From contig JBKBSF010000014.1 of NCBI GenBank assembly GCA_046291875.1, forward strand, positions 1 through 64,000: a stretch of DNA of 64,000 nucleotides, given 5' to 3'. Position 1 is the first letter of the stretch, and each line of letters opens with the position of its first letter. Below, piece after piece: positions 16,542-25,849 of the stretch. Under the pieces are notes generated by a model, which saw only the letters and a list, made by a program, of their open reading frames with translations, was not told where the DNA came from and did not search any database. Made by a program: the position numbers and the translations under genes. This DNA comes from SKVR01 sp046291875 (GTDB lineage Bacteria; Bacteroidota; Bacteroidia; Bacteroidales; UBA7960).

Positions 16542-17498
16542 TTATTTTTTCCTTGCTACGGCTTTCAGTGCTGCCTGTGCAATATGTTCTGCATCCAGAC
16601 CATACTTTTTCATCAGTTGGTCGGGGGTGCCACTTTCGCCAAACTGATCCCAAACAGCAATCCTTTCCTGGGGTGCGGGGATATGTTGCGAAAGGACCTG
16701 CGAGATACAGTCGCCCAGACCACCATACACCTGGTGTTCTTCAGCCGTAACAACACACTGTGTTTTCTTTACAGACTCTATGACGGCTTCCACATCCAAA
16801 GGTTTAATGGTGTGGATATTTATTATTTCGGCGCTAACCCCTTTCTGATGAAGAATTTTGCAGGCTTCCAGTGCTTCCCATACCAGGTGGCCGCAGGCAA
16901 AAATGCTCACATCGGTGCCGGGGCTGAGCATCTGGGCTTTACCAATCTCAAACTTCTGGTCGGCGGGAATAAATACGGGCACCTTTGGGCGGCCAAAGCG
17001 AAGGTAAACCGGGCCCTGGTGCTCTGCAATGGCCAGGGTGGCTGCTTTGGTTTGGTTGTAGTCGCACGGTACAATTACGGTCATATGCGGCAGCATACGC
17101 ATCATACCGATGTCCTCCAGGATCTGGTGGGTGGCACCGTCTTCTCCCAGGGTAAGACCGGCATGCGAGGCACATATCTTTACGTTCTTTCCTGAGTAGG
17201 CAATAGACTGGCGGATCTGGTCGTACACCCTGCCAGTTGAAAAATTGGCAAAGGTGCCGGTAAATGGGATTTTACCTCCAATAGTAAGCCCGGCTGCAAT
17301 GCTCATCATATTGGCCTCGGCAATGCCCACCTGGAAGAACCTCTCGGGAAACTCCTTGATGAAGGCGTCCATCTTCAATGAACCTATCAGGTCGGCACAA
17401 AGGGCTACAACCTCCGGATTTCTGCGGCCGGCTTCCACCAGTCCTGCACCAAAGCCCGAGCGGGTATCCTGCTTTTCAGTAAAAGTATATTCAATCAT
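16542..17498 (-). CDS. Transketolase, C-terminal subunit
   Basis: 318 residues covering the pyrimidine-binding and C-terminal domains of transketolase, a thiamine-diphosphate enzyme of the non-oxidative pentose phosphate pathway. Marks include VVALCADLIGSLKM, the activating-glutamate segment FPERFFQVGIAEANMMSIAA, HAGLTLGEDGATHQILEDIG and a C-terminal EHQVYGGLGDCISQ. The N-terminal subunit is encoded separately at 19009-19854, with a VWA protein gene in between. Split transketolases are common, but the halves are usually adjacent. All three genes run in the same direction with small gaps, so subunit balance could still be set by one transcript. Confidence 0.93.
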   Translation of the reverse strand: MIEYTFTEKQDTRSGFGAGLVEAGRRNPEVVALCADLIGSLKMDAFIKEFPERFFQVGIAEANMMSIAAGLTIGGKIPFTGTFANFSTGRVYDQIRQSIAYSGKNVKICASHAGLTLGEDGATHQILEDIGMMRMLPHMTVIVPCDYNQTKAATLAIAEHQGPVYLRFGRPKVPVFIPADQKFEIGKAQMLSPGTDVSIFACGHLVWEALEACKILHQKGVSAEIINIHTIKPLDVEAVIESVKKTQCVVTAEEHQVYGGLGDCISQVLSQHIPAPQERIAVWDQFGESGTPDQLMKKYGLDAEHIAQAALKAVARKK

Positions 17499-17523
17499 GA
17501 CTATAATAAGTTTTTTTATGTTA

Positions 17524-18909
17524 TCAATTGCTTAAGTTGACCACTATTGACACCCCCGATTGGACACGAAAGGGCCTGTCGATGGAAAAAATGGTTTGGT
17601 TGGAGGCTCTGGAACGGTACACCACTCTGTAATTGCCGGGCTGCAGGTACAGGGTTTCGCTTTGCACATTGTCGCGCATTACGTGCACCTCGTGCAGCTC
17701 GTTGCCCTCTTCGTGCAGCACCTTGGCATGACCGTTGGCCGGCAGACGTATTACGGCTATGCCCGGCTGAGGCACCTCTACTGTGGTAGTATGGCTTTGC
17801 TTGATCTCCACATTGCGTATATGGATACGTGGCAACGACAATACCTCCAGATCGTAACGGCCCACCAGGTATTTCTCTGTATTGCCAAAGTTCTGGGTGG
17901 TGAGGGTTTCTGTTTCGCCATGCCTGCGCACAATGGCCCGGTAGGCTACCTGGGGCGATCCGCCTACCAGCAAGGTAAGCCGGCCCTGAGGAGCTGAAAC
18001 AGGAATAATATTGTGCCGCCCCGGATTGATGCGGATACTGTCCTTGCGCACCGGAGGCATGGTATGCACTACCATATCATAAATAACCAGGGGATCGAAA
18101 TAGTGCAAGGTATCGGGTACCCCACGATGGTTGAGGGTATGCACAAAGTTCTCCATGATGCGCCCGCTGGTACGATCGTAAAACGTAATGGGCACATTGG
18201 TTTCGTTGGGCAGACCATTCACATCCAGCAGATTAACCTGCGCTGTGGTATTATCCAAAGCCTGCGAGATCACTATATTCAGGCTTTGGCGGAACTCCAC
18301 CTCGCTGGTGGCATCGAAATACTGCCCCACACATTCGAAATCGGCTCTGAAGTCGCGGCCAATCCCAATGATAAAGGGTTTAAGGATAATACCTTTTGCC
18401 TGCAGGTCGCGCGATACAGCGCACGGATCACCACCGCACTCTTCAATACCATCGGTAATAAGAACGATGATATTGCGGCAATTGTCGCAGGGAGGGAAGT
18501 CGTGCTGGGCTCTCTCCAGCGACATGGCGATGGGTGTGGTACCCCGGGGGGTAATACTTCGCAAGCGCTGCTTGATATTCCATACGTTATTATCGGCAAA
18601 AGGGATCTCCAGCCGCGAATCGTCGCAGTCCTGGGGCGGGAAACGTTTCTGGTGCCCGTAAACCCTCAGGGCAAGCTGCGTATTTTCGATATGGGCAAGG
18701 CTGTCGAGGAGTTCGATGAGCAGATTGCGGGCAATATTGATGCGCATATCGCTCTGCCAGCGGGCAAACATACTTTGCGAGGCATCGAAGATAAAAAGGA
18801 TCCTTGTCAGAGGCGGCTGTTTCTTTTCCTGTACCGGGGGTTGGCCCGGGGAAAGACTCACTGCTCCTGTAAGCAGGACAAATAGAATGAAATAATTCCT
18901 TAACTTCAA
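17524..18909 (-). CDS. Exported von Willebrand factor A domain protein
   Basis: 461 residues from a TTG start (TTG-AAG-TTA) that supplies a clean signal peptide (YFILFVLLTGAVSLSPG). The VWA domain covers about residues 30-215 and keeps its metal-ion-dependent adhesion site: DASQS in FIFDASQSMF, Thr in RGTTPIAMSL and Asp in ITDGIEECGGDPC. The remaining half is predicted beta-rich, with a carboxypeptidase-regulatory-like feel (RYDLEVLSLPRIHIRNVEI), and ends with FRVQSGVSIVVNLS. The partner is unknown. It lies between the two transketolase subunit genes (98 bases after the first, 25 before the second), an unexpected place for an exported protein. Confidence 0.85.
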   Translation of the reverse strand: MKLRNYFILFVLLTGAVSLSPGQPPVQEKKQPPLTRILFIFDASQSMFARWQSDMRINIARNLLIELLDSLAHIENTQLALRVYGHQKRFPPQDCDDSRLEIPFADNNVWNIKQRLRSITPRGTTPIAMSLERAQHDFPPCDNCRNIIVLITDGIEECGGDPCAVSRDLQAKGIILKPFIIGIGRDFRADFECVGQYFDATSEVEFRQSLNIVISQALDNTTAQVNLLDVNGLPNETNVPITFYDRTSGRIMENFVHTLNHRGVPDTLHYFDPLVIYDMVVHTMPPVRKDSIRINPGRHNIIPVSAPQGRLTLLVGGSPQVAYRAIVRRHGETETLTTQNFGNTEKYLVGRYDLEVLSLPRIHIRNVEIKQSHTTTVEVPQPGIAVIRLPANGHAKVLHEEGNELHEVHVMRDNVQSETLYLQPGNYRVVYRSRASNQTIFSIDRPFRVQSGVSIVVNLSN

Positions 18910-18976
18910 TTCATATGGTATTTAAAGGTTCCTCAATTTCCCTTGTTTTACGACAGCAGCCGGCATAAGTTGCACG

Positions 18977-18991
18977 ATCCGGTTGCCGGAT
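18977..18991. repeat. Short perfect hairpin between the transketolase N and VWA genes
   Basis: ATCCGG-TTG-CCGGAT forms a 6-base stem. It lacks a T run on either strand, so it is not a standard terminator; it could affect mRNA processing between the two genes. Confidence 0.35.
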
Positions 18992-19008
18992 TATGTTTTG
19001 CAGCGGGA

Positions 19009-19854
19009 TCAATAATCGCCCAGAGTGGCTTCAAAACTGGCCAAGGCCTTTTCCAGCTGCTCATCGTTGGGAGCAATGCCGTGCCATTTGTGCGATCCCA
19101 TCATGAAATCGACACCATAGCCCATTTCGGTGCGCATAAGGATGAGCACGGGCTTCTGGTTGCCACATTTCTGTTTTGCCTGGGGTATTACTTCCAGGAT
19201 CTGCTGCATATCATTTCCGTTCATCTCCAGTACTTCCCATCCAAAGGCTTCCCATTTGGCTTTCAGATCGCCCAAAGGCATCACTTTATCTACGGGGCCA
19301 TCGATCTGCTGACCGTTGTAGTCAACAATACCAATCAGGTTGTCCACCTTACGACCGGCGGCAAACATGGCAGCTTCCCAGATCTGGCCTTCCTGCAGCT
19401 CGCCGTCGCCCATCAGGCAATATACCGTGGAGGGGTCGTTGTTGAGCTTTTTGGCAAGGGCAGCACCACAGGCTACGCTCAAGCCCTGCCCCAGCGAACC
19501 ACTGGCTACACGAACCCCGGGCAATCCTTCCTCGGTAGCGGGATGCCCCTGCAAACGCGAATTGATCTTACGAAAGGTCGACAACTCCTTCACATCAAAA
19601 TAACCACTGCGAGCCAGTACACTGTACCAAACTGCCGACAGGTGCCCATTGGACAGGAAAAAAGCATCCTCTCCGTGCGCATCCATATCAAATGCATTGG
19701 GATTGTGCTTCATCAGCGAAAAATACATGGCCGTAAAAAAATCAGCACACCCCAGGGCTGCACCCGGGTGACCCGATTGTACAGCATGTACCATTCGTAA
19801 ACAATCACGCCGCACCTGCGCCGCTATCTGTTGCAATTCTTTAATATCAGGCAT
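19009..19854 (-). CDS. Transketolase, N-terminal subunit
   Basis: 281 residues corresponding to the thiamine-diphosphate pyrophosphate-binding half. It has HAVQSGHPGAALGCADFFTA, FFLSNGHLSAVWYSVLA, GSLGQGLSVACGAALA and the metal/pyrophosphate motif beginning GDGELQEGQIWEAAMFA. The length is normal for the split form. Together with the 16542-17498 protein it would form the active enzyme that exchanges two-carbon units between sugar phosphates. It is the first gene of a string continuing through VWA, transketolase C, sigma and anti-sigma genes, and has a TAnnTTTG promoter at 19915-19908. Confidence 0.94.
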   Translation of the reverse strand: MPDIKELQQIAAQVRRDCLRMVHAVQSGHPGAALGCADFFTAMYFSLMKHNPNAFDMDAHGEDAFFLSNGHLSAVWYSVLARSGYFDVKELSTFRKINSRLQGHPATEEGLPGVRVASGSLGQGLSVACGAALAKKLNNDPSTVYCLMGDGELQEGQIWEAAMFAAGRKVDNLIGIVDYNGQQIDGPVDKVMPLGDLKAKWEAFGWEVLEMNGNDMQQILEVIPQAKQKCGNQKPVLILMRTEMGYGVDFMMGSHKWHGIAPNDEQLEKALASFEATLGDY

Positions 19855-19907
19855 TTCTTGCGATTTATTATTTTTTGGTTAAACAATTTAAGCCCAGTTT
19901 CAAAGCA

Positions 19908-19915
19908 CAAAGGTA
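19908..19915 (-). promoter_or_regulatory. Bacteroidota-type -7 box for the transketolase string
   Basis: On the minus strand this reads TACCTTTG, an exact TAnnTTTG, 53 bases before the ATG at 19854. Confidence 0.55.
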
Positions 19916-20133
19916 CGCAATAATGAAAACAGAGTGAATGCTTTTTTTGCCTCAACAGACTTTTATGAGCAAAACACCCTTTTGCGGGAACCGAAAATTA
20001 GCCGGTTTTTTACTTTTTGCTTTTTTTTAGGGCACCCCCCTCAAAAAAACAAGGAAGGGTTTTCTTTTTTTCATCTATTTTCACCTCACCCCCTCACTTT
20101 TTCATCCACCCTCAATTTTTTTCTACTTTTTTC

Positions 20134-20163
20134 TTGACACACCCCATCTTTTTTTTACCTTTG
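20134..20163 (+). promoter_or_regulatory. Promoter of glutamine synthetase III
   Basis: TTG (20134-20136), 19 bases of spacing, then TACCTTTG (20156-20163), 29 bases before the ATG at 20193. This is a near-ideal Bacteroidota housekeeping promoter. Confidence 0.7.
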
Positions 20164-20192
20164 CTTCGAAATTTTTAAAAAACCGAACCTCC

Positions 20193-22385
20193 ATGAGCAA
20201 CCGAAGATTTACTGCATTAAAAGAAGCATTGAGCCACGCTCCGCAGGAAATACCTGTCGTTCCCACCAAAGTATCTGAGTATTTTGGCAACAATGTGTTC
20301 AACGACAAAGCCATGCGCGAGTACCTTCCCGACGATGTGTACCGCAGCATCAGCGAGAACATTGAAAAATCAGAACGTATCGACAAAAAGGTAGCCGACC
20401 AGGTTGCTTCGGCCATGCGTGCCTGGGCCATCAGCAAAGGTGCAACGCACTATACCCACTGGTTTCTGCCTCTCAATGGTGCCACTGCCGAAAAACATGA
20501 CTCCTTCTTCAGCCCTTCCACTTCCGACAACCGTAGCATAGAGCAGTTCGACGGCAGCAAATTGGTACAACAGGAACCCGATGCCAGCAGTTTTCCCAGT
20601 GGCGGATTGCGCAACACCTTCGAAGCAAGAGGATACTCTGCCTGGGACCCCTCATCCCCTGCCTTTATCATGGATGGCACCCTTTGCATCCCCACCATAT
20701 TTGTATCTTACACAGGTGAAGCCCTTGACTTCAAAATGCCTTTGCTGAAAACCCTCAGCCTGATCGACTCTGTAGCCACCGACATCTGCCAGTTGTTCGA
20801 CCGCAGCATTACCCGCGTATATCCTACCCTGGGATGGGAACAGGAGTATTTTCTTATTGACGAGGCCCTGTATCATGCCCGCCCCGACCTGGTAATGACC
20901 GGCCGCACCCTCCTGGGCCACTCTCCTGCCAAGGGCCAGCAGCTTGAAGATCATTACTTTGGTGCCATTGCCCCGCGTGTAAAGGCCTTCATGAGCGAAT
21001 TTGAGGTGGAAGCCTGGAAACTGGGTATCCCGGTAAAAACCCGTCACAACGAGGTGGCTCCCAACCAGTTTGAGCTTGCTCCCGTTTACGAGGAGGCCAA
21101 TATTGCCATCGACCACAATCAGCTGGTAATGGTAATTATGGATAAAGTGGCCCGTAAGCACAAATTCCGCATCCTCTTCCATGAGAAACCTTTTGCAGGA
21201 GTAAACGGAAGTGGTAAACACAACAACTGGTCGCTGGCAACCAACACCGGAAAAAACCTGCTCAGCCCCGGCCATACCCCCAAAACCAACCTGCTCTTCC
21301 TTACGTTCTTCATCAACTTCATCAAAGCAGTGCACCAGCATGCCGATCTGCTGCGTGCAGCCATTGCTTCTGCAGGCAACGACCACCGGCTTGGTGCCAA
21401 TGAGGCTCCGCCCGCCATTATCTCTGTTTTTATTGGCTCGCAGCTCACCCAGGTACTCAACGACCTGGAAAAAAAGGTAAAAGACCGCAAAATGACACCC
21501 GATGAGAAGACCGACCTTAAACTGAACATCGGAAAAATTCCGCAAATCATTCTGGACAATACCGACCGCAACCGCACCTCTCCCCTGGCTTTTACAGGCA
21601 ACAAGTTTGAATTCAGGGCCGTAGGATCGTCTGCCAACTGTGCCCCTGCCATGATTGTACTCAACACCATACTGGCCGAGCAGCTCAAACTATTCAAACT
21701 GCAGGTAGATCAGGCCATGGAAAAAGGAGAAGATAAGGATGAGGCGATCTTTAAAATACTCCGGGATTACATTATCGAATCGCGCCCCATTTTGTTTGAA
21801 GGCAACGGATACAGCGACGAATGGGTTGAAGAGGCTGCCCGCAGAGGCCTTTCCAATTTCAAAAACACCCCCGATGCTCTGGCAGCCTATGTATCTGACA
21901 GCACCATGAAGTTGTTTACCGAAAACAACATATTTACCCATAAAGAGCTGGAAGCACGCTGGGAGATCAGGCACGAAAACTATGCTAAGGTGATCCAGAT
22001 CGAATCCAGGGTACTGGCCGACCTTGCCGGAAACCACATCATCCCCACTGCCATCCGCTACCAGAATATACTGGTGGAGAATGTGAAGGGATTGAAAGAG
22101 ATCCTCTCAGAAGAACAGTTTAACAAACAGGCTGAATTGCAACGCTACATCATCGGCAAGATCTCCGAACATATTATAAGTATTCGCGAAGATGTAAAAA
22201 ACATGATTGAACAGCGCAAAGAAGCCAACAGCATTGAACACGCCGGCGAAAGAGCCACTTTCTACTGCAATGTGGTGAAGCCCTACCTGGAGCAGATCCG
22301 CTATCATGTAGACAAGCTGGAAGTGCTGGTTGACGACGAAATGTGGACCCTTCCCAAATACAGGGAAATGCTCTTCATTAAATAA
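20193..22385 (+). CDS. glnN: Type III glutamine synthetase
   Basis: The 730-residue enzyme ligates ammonia to glutamate with ATP. Its size and sequence match the GSIII family, which is typical of Bacteroidota, rather than the approximately 470-residue GSI. Recognisable parts are NTFEARGYSAWDPSSPAF near residue 140, TLGWEQEYFLID with metal-binding glutamates, NEVAPNQFELAPVYEEANIA, GSGKHNNWSLAT and NRTSPLAFTGNKFEFRAVGS. It is a single-gene unit with its own promoter and a bidirectional terminator at 22407-22440. It is probably the main ammonia-assimilation enzyme. Confidence 0.97.
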   Translation: MSNRRFTALKEALSHAPQEIPVVPTKVSEYFGNNVFNDKAMREYLPDDVYRSISENIEKSERIDKKVADQVASAMRAWAISKGATHYTHWFLPLNGATAEKHDSFFSPSTSDNRSIEQFDGSKLVQQEPDASSFPSGGLRNTFEARGYSAWDPSSPAFIMDGTLCIPTIFVSYTGEALDFKMPLLKTLSLIDSVATDICQLFDRSITRVYPTLGWEQEYFLIDEALYHARPDLVMTGRTLLGHSPAKGQQLEDHYFGAIAPRVKAFMSEFEVEAWKLGIPVKTRHNEVAPNQFELAPVYEEANIAIDHNQLVMVIMDKVARKHKFRILFHEKPFAGVNGSGKHNNWSLATNTGKNLLSPGHTPKTNLLFLTFFINFIKAVHQHADLLRAAIASAGNDHRLGANEAPPAIISVFIGSQLTQVLNDLEKKVKDRKMTPDEKTDLKLNIGKIPQIILDNTDRNRTSPLAFTGNKFEFRAVGSSANCAPAMIVLNTILAEQLKLFKLQVDQAMEKGEDKDEAIFKILRDYIIESRPILFEGNGYSDEWVEEAARRGLSNFKNTPDALAAYVSDSTMKLFTENNIFTHKELEARWEIRHENYAKVIQIESRVLADLAGNHIIPTAIRYQNILVENVKGLKEILSEEQFNKQAELQRYIIGKISEHIISIREDVKNMIEQRKEANSIEHAGERATFYCNVVKPYLEQIRYHVDKLEVLVDDEMWTLPKYREMLFIK

Positions 22386-22406
22386 GGTTTTGCCACCTTG
22401 AATGAA

Positions 22407-22440
22407 AAGAGGCTGCCTGCGTTTGCGCGGGCAGCCTCTT
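22407..22440. terminator. Bidirectional terminator between glnN and lolD
   Basis: AAGAGGCTGCC (22407-22417) pairs with GGCAGCCTCTT (22430-22440), an 11-base perfect stem. It lies in the convergent gap, with short T-rich stretches on both exits. Confidence 0.75.
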
Positions 22441-22461
22441 GCTTTGAATACATTATTTTTA

Positions 22462-23127
22462 TCACAGGCTTTGTTGCTGCACCATCAAACCATCTTTCAT
22501 GGTGATTTTTCGGTCGGCCATATTGGCCAGCTCCTGGTTGTGTGTTACAATCACAAATGTTTGCCCAAGCTTTTCGCGCAACTGAAAAAAGAGCTTGTGA
22601 AGCTCTGCCGATGTTTCAGAGTCCAGGTTTCCGCTGGGCTCGTCGGCAAGTACTACTGCGGGCTCATTGATCAGCGAGCGGGCCACTGCCACCCTCTGCT
22701 GTTCTCCTCCCGACAGCTGACCCGGTTTGTGGGTGAGGCGATCGGCCAATCCCAGCAGCTGCAGCAACTCTCTGGCCCTGGTTTCGGTTTTCTGGGGCGA
22801 ACGGTTGCCAATAAATGCCGGAATGCACACATTCTCCAATGCCGTAAACTCCGGCAACAAATGGTGAAACTGAAAAACAAAACCAATGTTATTGTTTCGG
22901 AAAGCGGAAAGTTGTTTGTCGTTGAGGCCAAGCAGCGACTGTCCGTTGATGCTGATCTGCCCCTGGTCGGCTTTATCCAGGGTACCCAGGATATGCAACA
23001 GGGTGGTTTTGCCTGCACCTGAGGCTCCTACAATGGAAACAATTTCCGATCGGGCAATCTGCAGATCAATCCCCTTGAGTACCTGAAGAGATCCATAGGC
23101 TTTTCTGATGTTGGTGGCTTGTATCAT
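22462..23127 (-). CDS. lolD: LolD-type ABC transporter ATP-binding protein
   Basis: 221 residues with a complete ABC ATPase set: Walker A GASGAGKTT near residue 35, the Q-loop in FVFQFHHLLPEFTALENV, the signature LSGGEQQRVAVARSL and Walker B VVLADEPSGNLD, then FVIVTHNQELA. It groups with the LolD/MacB ATPases that drive lipoprotein release from the inner membrane or related mechanotransmission pumps. No MacB/LolCE-type permease gene lies in this window, so its partner must be encoded elsewhere. It starts 10 bases after the DUF5916 gene and is probably co-transcribed with it. Confidence 0.9.
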   Translation of the reverse strand: MIQATNIRKAYGSLQVLKGIDLQIARSEIVSIVGASGAGKTTLLHILGTLDKADQGQISINGQSLLGLNDKQLSAFRNNNIGFVFQFHHLLPEFTALENVCIPAFIGNRSPQKTETRARELLQLLGLADRLTHKPGQLSGGEQQRVAVARSLINEPAVVLADEPSGNLDSETSAELHKLFFQLREKLGQTFVIVTHNQELANMADRKITMKDGLMVQQQSL

Positions 23128-23137
23128 GTTGGGTCTT

Positions 23138-25579
23138 TTATGCCCCCCTGATTTGCTGATAATCCAAATGATAAAGGATCTTCAGGGAAAGGCTGTTATA
23201 CTGGGGTGAATCCCAGAGCAGCCCAAAATTATCAAAATAACTGTTTACAATGCCCGATTTTTCGTGCAGGATTGCATTTTTCCATACCACGTTCAAACTG
23301 GAGCCGGGGGCAAATAGCCAGGTAAACACCAGGTCGATATTGAAGGAGTTGAAGTTGAAATCGCGGGTCTGCCCCAGGGAGTGCTCCAGATTTCTGTCCA
23401 GAAGGCCATCCTGCTGCAGGGCATAAAAGCCGGCATACTGCCCGCGCGACCAGTACTGGCGCATACGGAAGCTGAAGTAAAGATCGTTGCGCAGAATATA
23501 ATCGCTGGTAAATACATTTTCTACGGTGGTTACATCGCGGTTGCCGAAGATTACCTGATCGCCATCGCGGGCAGCAAACCCCACATCATTCTGATTGAAA
23601 TTGAGCACCAGTGAATTCACAAAGGAGAACTGATCGCTGAACCGGTACCGGGGAGCAATGCGATAGGATGTGCTGGTATTATCGAAGCTTGCAATATGAT
23701 TGTAATTGAATTGCAGGTCGAGGGCAAAGGGTTTGCGGTAATCCGACGACAGCCCGGCCCATCCGCCAACGGCCCGTGGTCTGACAAACATACGCCCCGG
23801 AGTACGGGCTTCGTAATAGTCTTTTCTGTCGCGCGGATGAAAATACAATCCGTGCCACAAGAAGGTATACCCTTGGGTAGTGCCACTGGTAGAATACTCC
23901 ACATACATATTTTCCAACCCGTAATTACTGTAGCGGGCTTCGTTCTGGAACCTGATACGGTTGCGCCAGTTGCGCATCACCCAGATAGGATCGAGCACAT
24001 TGTAATTGAGGTCTACCCGGTCGGCAATCTGGTTGTTGCGATGGGTAAGGCCCAGGTCGTTGTCGTTGAATTTGGGATTGATGGCATTGCGGTTGAGAGA
24101 GAACTGAAACGGACCCCTGGTTTTGGCAAAGGAGCTGCTGTAGCGGCTTCCTATCTCTACTTCAAAACGATCGTCCAGTTCTTCATTTTTATGGTACAGC
24201 TGGTTGAAAGCCCCCGAGAGATGAAACTGCCATGTATTGGAAGCATCCACCAGGGTAGCCCCGGCACCGGTAACATTGGCGTGGCGGTACTTTCCAGAAC
24301 GCAACACGTTGGTATTGATCACATACAGCGATGAATTGTTGCGCATGGCCTGGTCAAACACAAGGATATTGTAATTGGTGGCCGCATCGGTCTGCAGCTT
24401 TCTTACGTTGCCTTCAAAATCTTCAAAACGTGCAAAAGTATTATCGGTAATGGCGTTAAACAAGCCAATACCCAGACCGTTGTTGGTGCGTCCGGTAAGT
24501 TTAAAGGCATTTACCAGTCGGTTTTGTGCAGGATTATCAATGAGCACTTCCCCCTCTTGTGCCTGCATACCCGCACGACCATACTCAAGAGGGCGCCCCC
24601 CTATTCTGCGCGAATAAAACAATCCCCCCCGATGAAAAAGGTCCATGGACTCCTGAAAAAAAGGTCGCTGTTCGCCATGCACCGTTTCGAAAGCCGATAG
24701 GTTTTTCACCTGGTTGTCGGAGGGTACCTGGCTGAAATCAGGCATCAGGGTCATATCAAAAGTAAAACTCTCATTGATTCCGTATTTCAGATCGAGCCCC
24801 CCTCCAAAACTGTTGGAAAAATTACTTACCCCTTCCATTTGGTGCGGATAATGACTGGAGGCCGTTGAGAGATAGGGTATCAGAGAGAGGCGCAAAGGAG
24901 CTTTGATCTGGCAGATACCTGTGAGTTGTCCCCAGTACACCAGATTGTTGGAAGCGTCTCTTTCTTCCAGCGCCCAGTGGTTCATTTCGCGGAAACGCCG
25001 GATGTTGCGATAGAGCTGCATGCCCCATGTCTGACACTCTGTGGCAGGAAAGCGAATGGCCGAATAAGGAATTCTCATCTCCACGGTCCATCCCTGCTCA
25101 TGAATCTTAACTGCACTTTCCCATATGCCGTCGTAGGTGTTGTCCTGGCGTCGGAAATCGCGTTGCACCCCCGAGGCAGACACCTCAAAGGTATATGCGT
25201 CTAATTGGTTGTTGTAAGTATCGAGGCGGATACCAAAAGCATCGGCATTGAGGCTTGCATCACGCTGACCCAATTGACGGAGAATACTGTCGGGGGCGCT
25301 GTCGAAAAGCATTGCACCGATGTAAATGGCCTTGTCGTCGTAAAGAATTCTCACCTCGGTACGCTGAGAGGGTTGTCCGTAATACAGTGGGTCGTATTGC
25401 ACAAAATCGCTGATCACCTCTGCCATCCCCCATATCTCAGGCTCCAGGTACCCATCAATGGAAGGAGCTTTGTAGGTACGTTGAGTAAAGGCCTGCTGCA
25501 CATGGCGTTTGGTGCTGGCCAGAGCAGTAACGTGGAAACTGGAAATAAAAAGAAGGGTGATTGCGATAAATCTGCTCAT
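23138..25579 (-). CDS. DUF5916 outer-membrane-type protein with an N-terminal CBM9-like domain
   Basis: 813 residues from the second ATG (25579), which gives the better signal peptide (FIAITLLFISSFHVTALAS). Residues about 35-225 form a CBM9-like carbohydrate-binding-type domain (APSIDGYLEPEIWGMAEV; RLDTYNNQLDAYTFEVSASG). The rest is DUF5916, which looks like an outer-membrane beta barrel with many aromatic-alternating strands (YNILVFDQAM, YRIAPRYRFSDQFSFVNSL) and VFTWLFAPGSSLNVVWKN near the end. Function is unknown; members are often found near hydrolases or transporters. It precedes lolD with a 10-base gap. Confidence 0.88.
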   Translation of the reverse strand: MSRFIAITLLFISSFHVTALASTKRHVQQAFTQRTYKAPSIDGYLEPEIWGMAEVISDFVQYDPLYYGQPSQRTEVRILYDDKAIYIGAMLFDSAPDSILRQLGQRDASLNADAFGIRLDTYNNQLDAYTFEVSASGVQRDFRRQDNTYDGIWESAVKIHEQGWTVEMRIPYSAIRFPATECQTWGMQLYRNIRRFREMNHWALEERDASNNLVYWGQLTGICQIKAPLRLSLIPYLSTASSHYPHQMEGVSNFSNSFGGGLDLKYGINESFTFDMTLMPDFSQVPSDNQVKNLSAFETVHGEQRPFFQESMDLFHRGGLFYSRRIGGRPLEYGRAGMQAQEGEVLIDNPAQNRLVNAFKLTGRTNNGLGIGLFNAITDNTFARFEDFEGNVRKLQTDAATNYNILVFDQAMRNNSSLYVINTNVLRSGKYRHANVTGAGATLVDASNTWQFHLSGAFNQLYHKNEELDDRFEVEIGSRYSSSFAKTRGPFQFSLNRNAINPKFNDNDLGLTHRNNQIADRVDLNYNVLDPIWVMRNWRNRIRFQNEARYSNYGLENMYVEYSTSGTTQGYTFLWHGLYFHPRDRKDYYEARTPGRMFVRPRAVGGWAGLSSDYRKPFALDLQFNYNHIASFDNTSTSYRIAPRYRFSDQFSFVNSLVLNFNQNDVGFAARDGDQVIFGNRDVTTVENVFTSDYILRNDLYFSFRMRQYWSRGQYAGFYALQQDGLLDRNLEHSLGQTRDFNFNSFNIDLVFTWLFAPGSSLNVVWKNAILHEKSGIVNSYFDNFGLLWDSPQYNSLSLKILYHLDYQQIRGA

Positions 25580-25701
25580 GAACATGTGTATAACAGGCTT
25601 TTTAGACTACCAACCGAAACCTGCTTGCTTCAGATTTCCCCAGCAATATCAAGGCATTCGGCAGTAGGCTAAAATATAAAAAACCCGTTATACCGCACAA
25701 A

Positions 25702-25756
25702 GTAAAACCCGCAAACAGCATAAGATTAACTTATTTTAGCTATTTGCGGGTTTTAC
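25702..25756. repeat. Long-loop perfect inverted repeat
   Basis: GTAAAACCCGCAAA (25702-25715) is exactly complementary to 25743-25756, a 14-base stem with a 27-base loop. It lies between two minus-strand genes and could be a weak terminator for the 25850-26284 gene (the minus-strand 3' side ends in TTTTAC then TTTG) or a regulatory hairpin. Confidence 0.5.
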
Positions 25757-25849
25757 CTGAGCCGTGTTACAGAAAACCACGGTTTACAGGCTTCAGCACG
25801 GTTATTTGAAGATGCTACGGCAGAAAGTCCTTACACCTTTGTTTCCTCT

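Larger units (their letters stand above)
19855..20192. other. Divergent promoter region
   Basis: 338 bases separate the transketolase string (minus) from glutamine synthetase (plus). The right half is rich in C and T runs. Apart from the two promoters listed at 19908-19915 and 20134-20163 I see no gene or RNA element. Confidence 0.6.
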
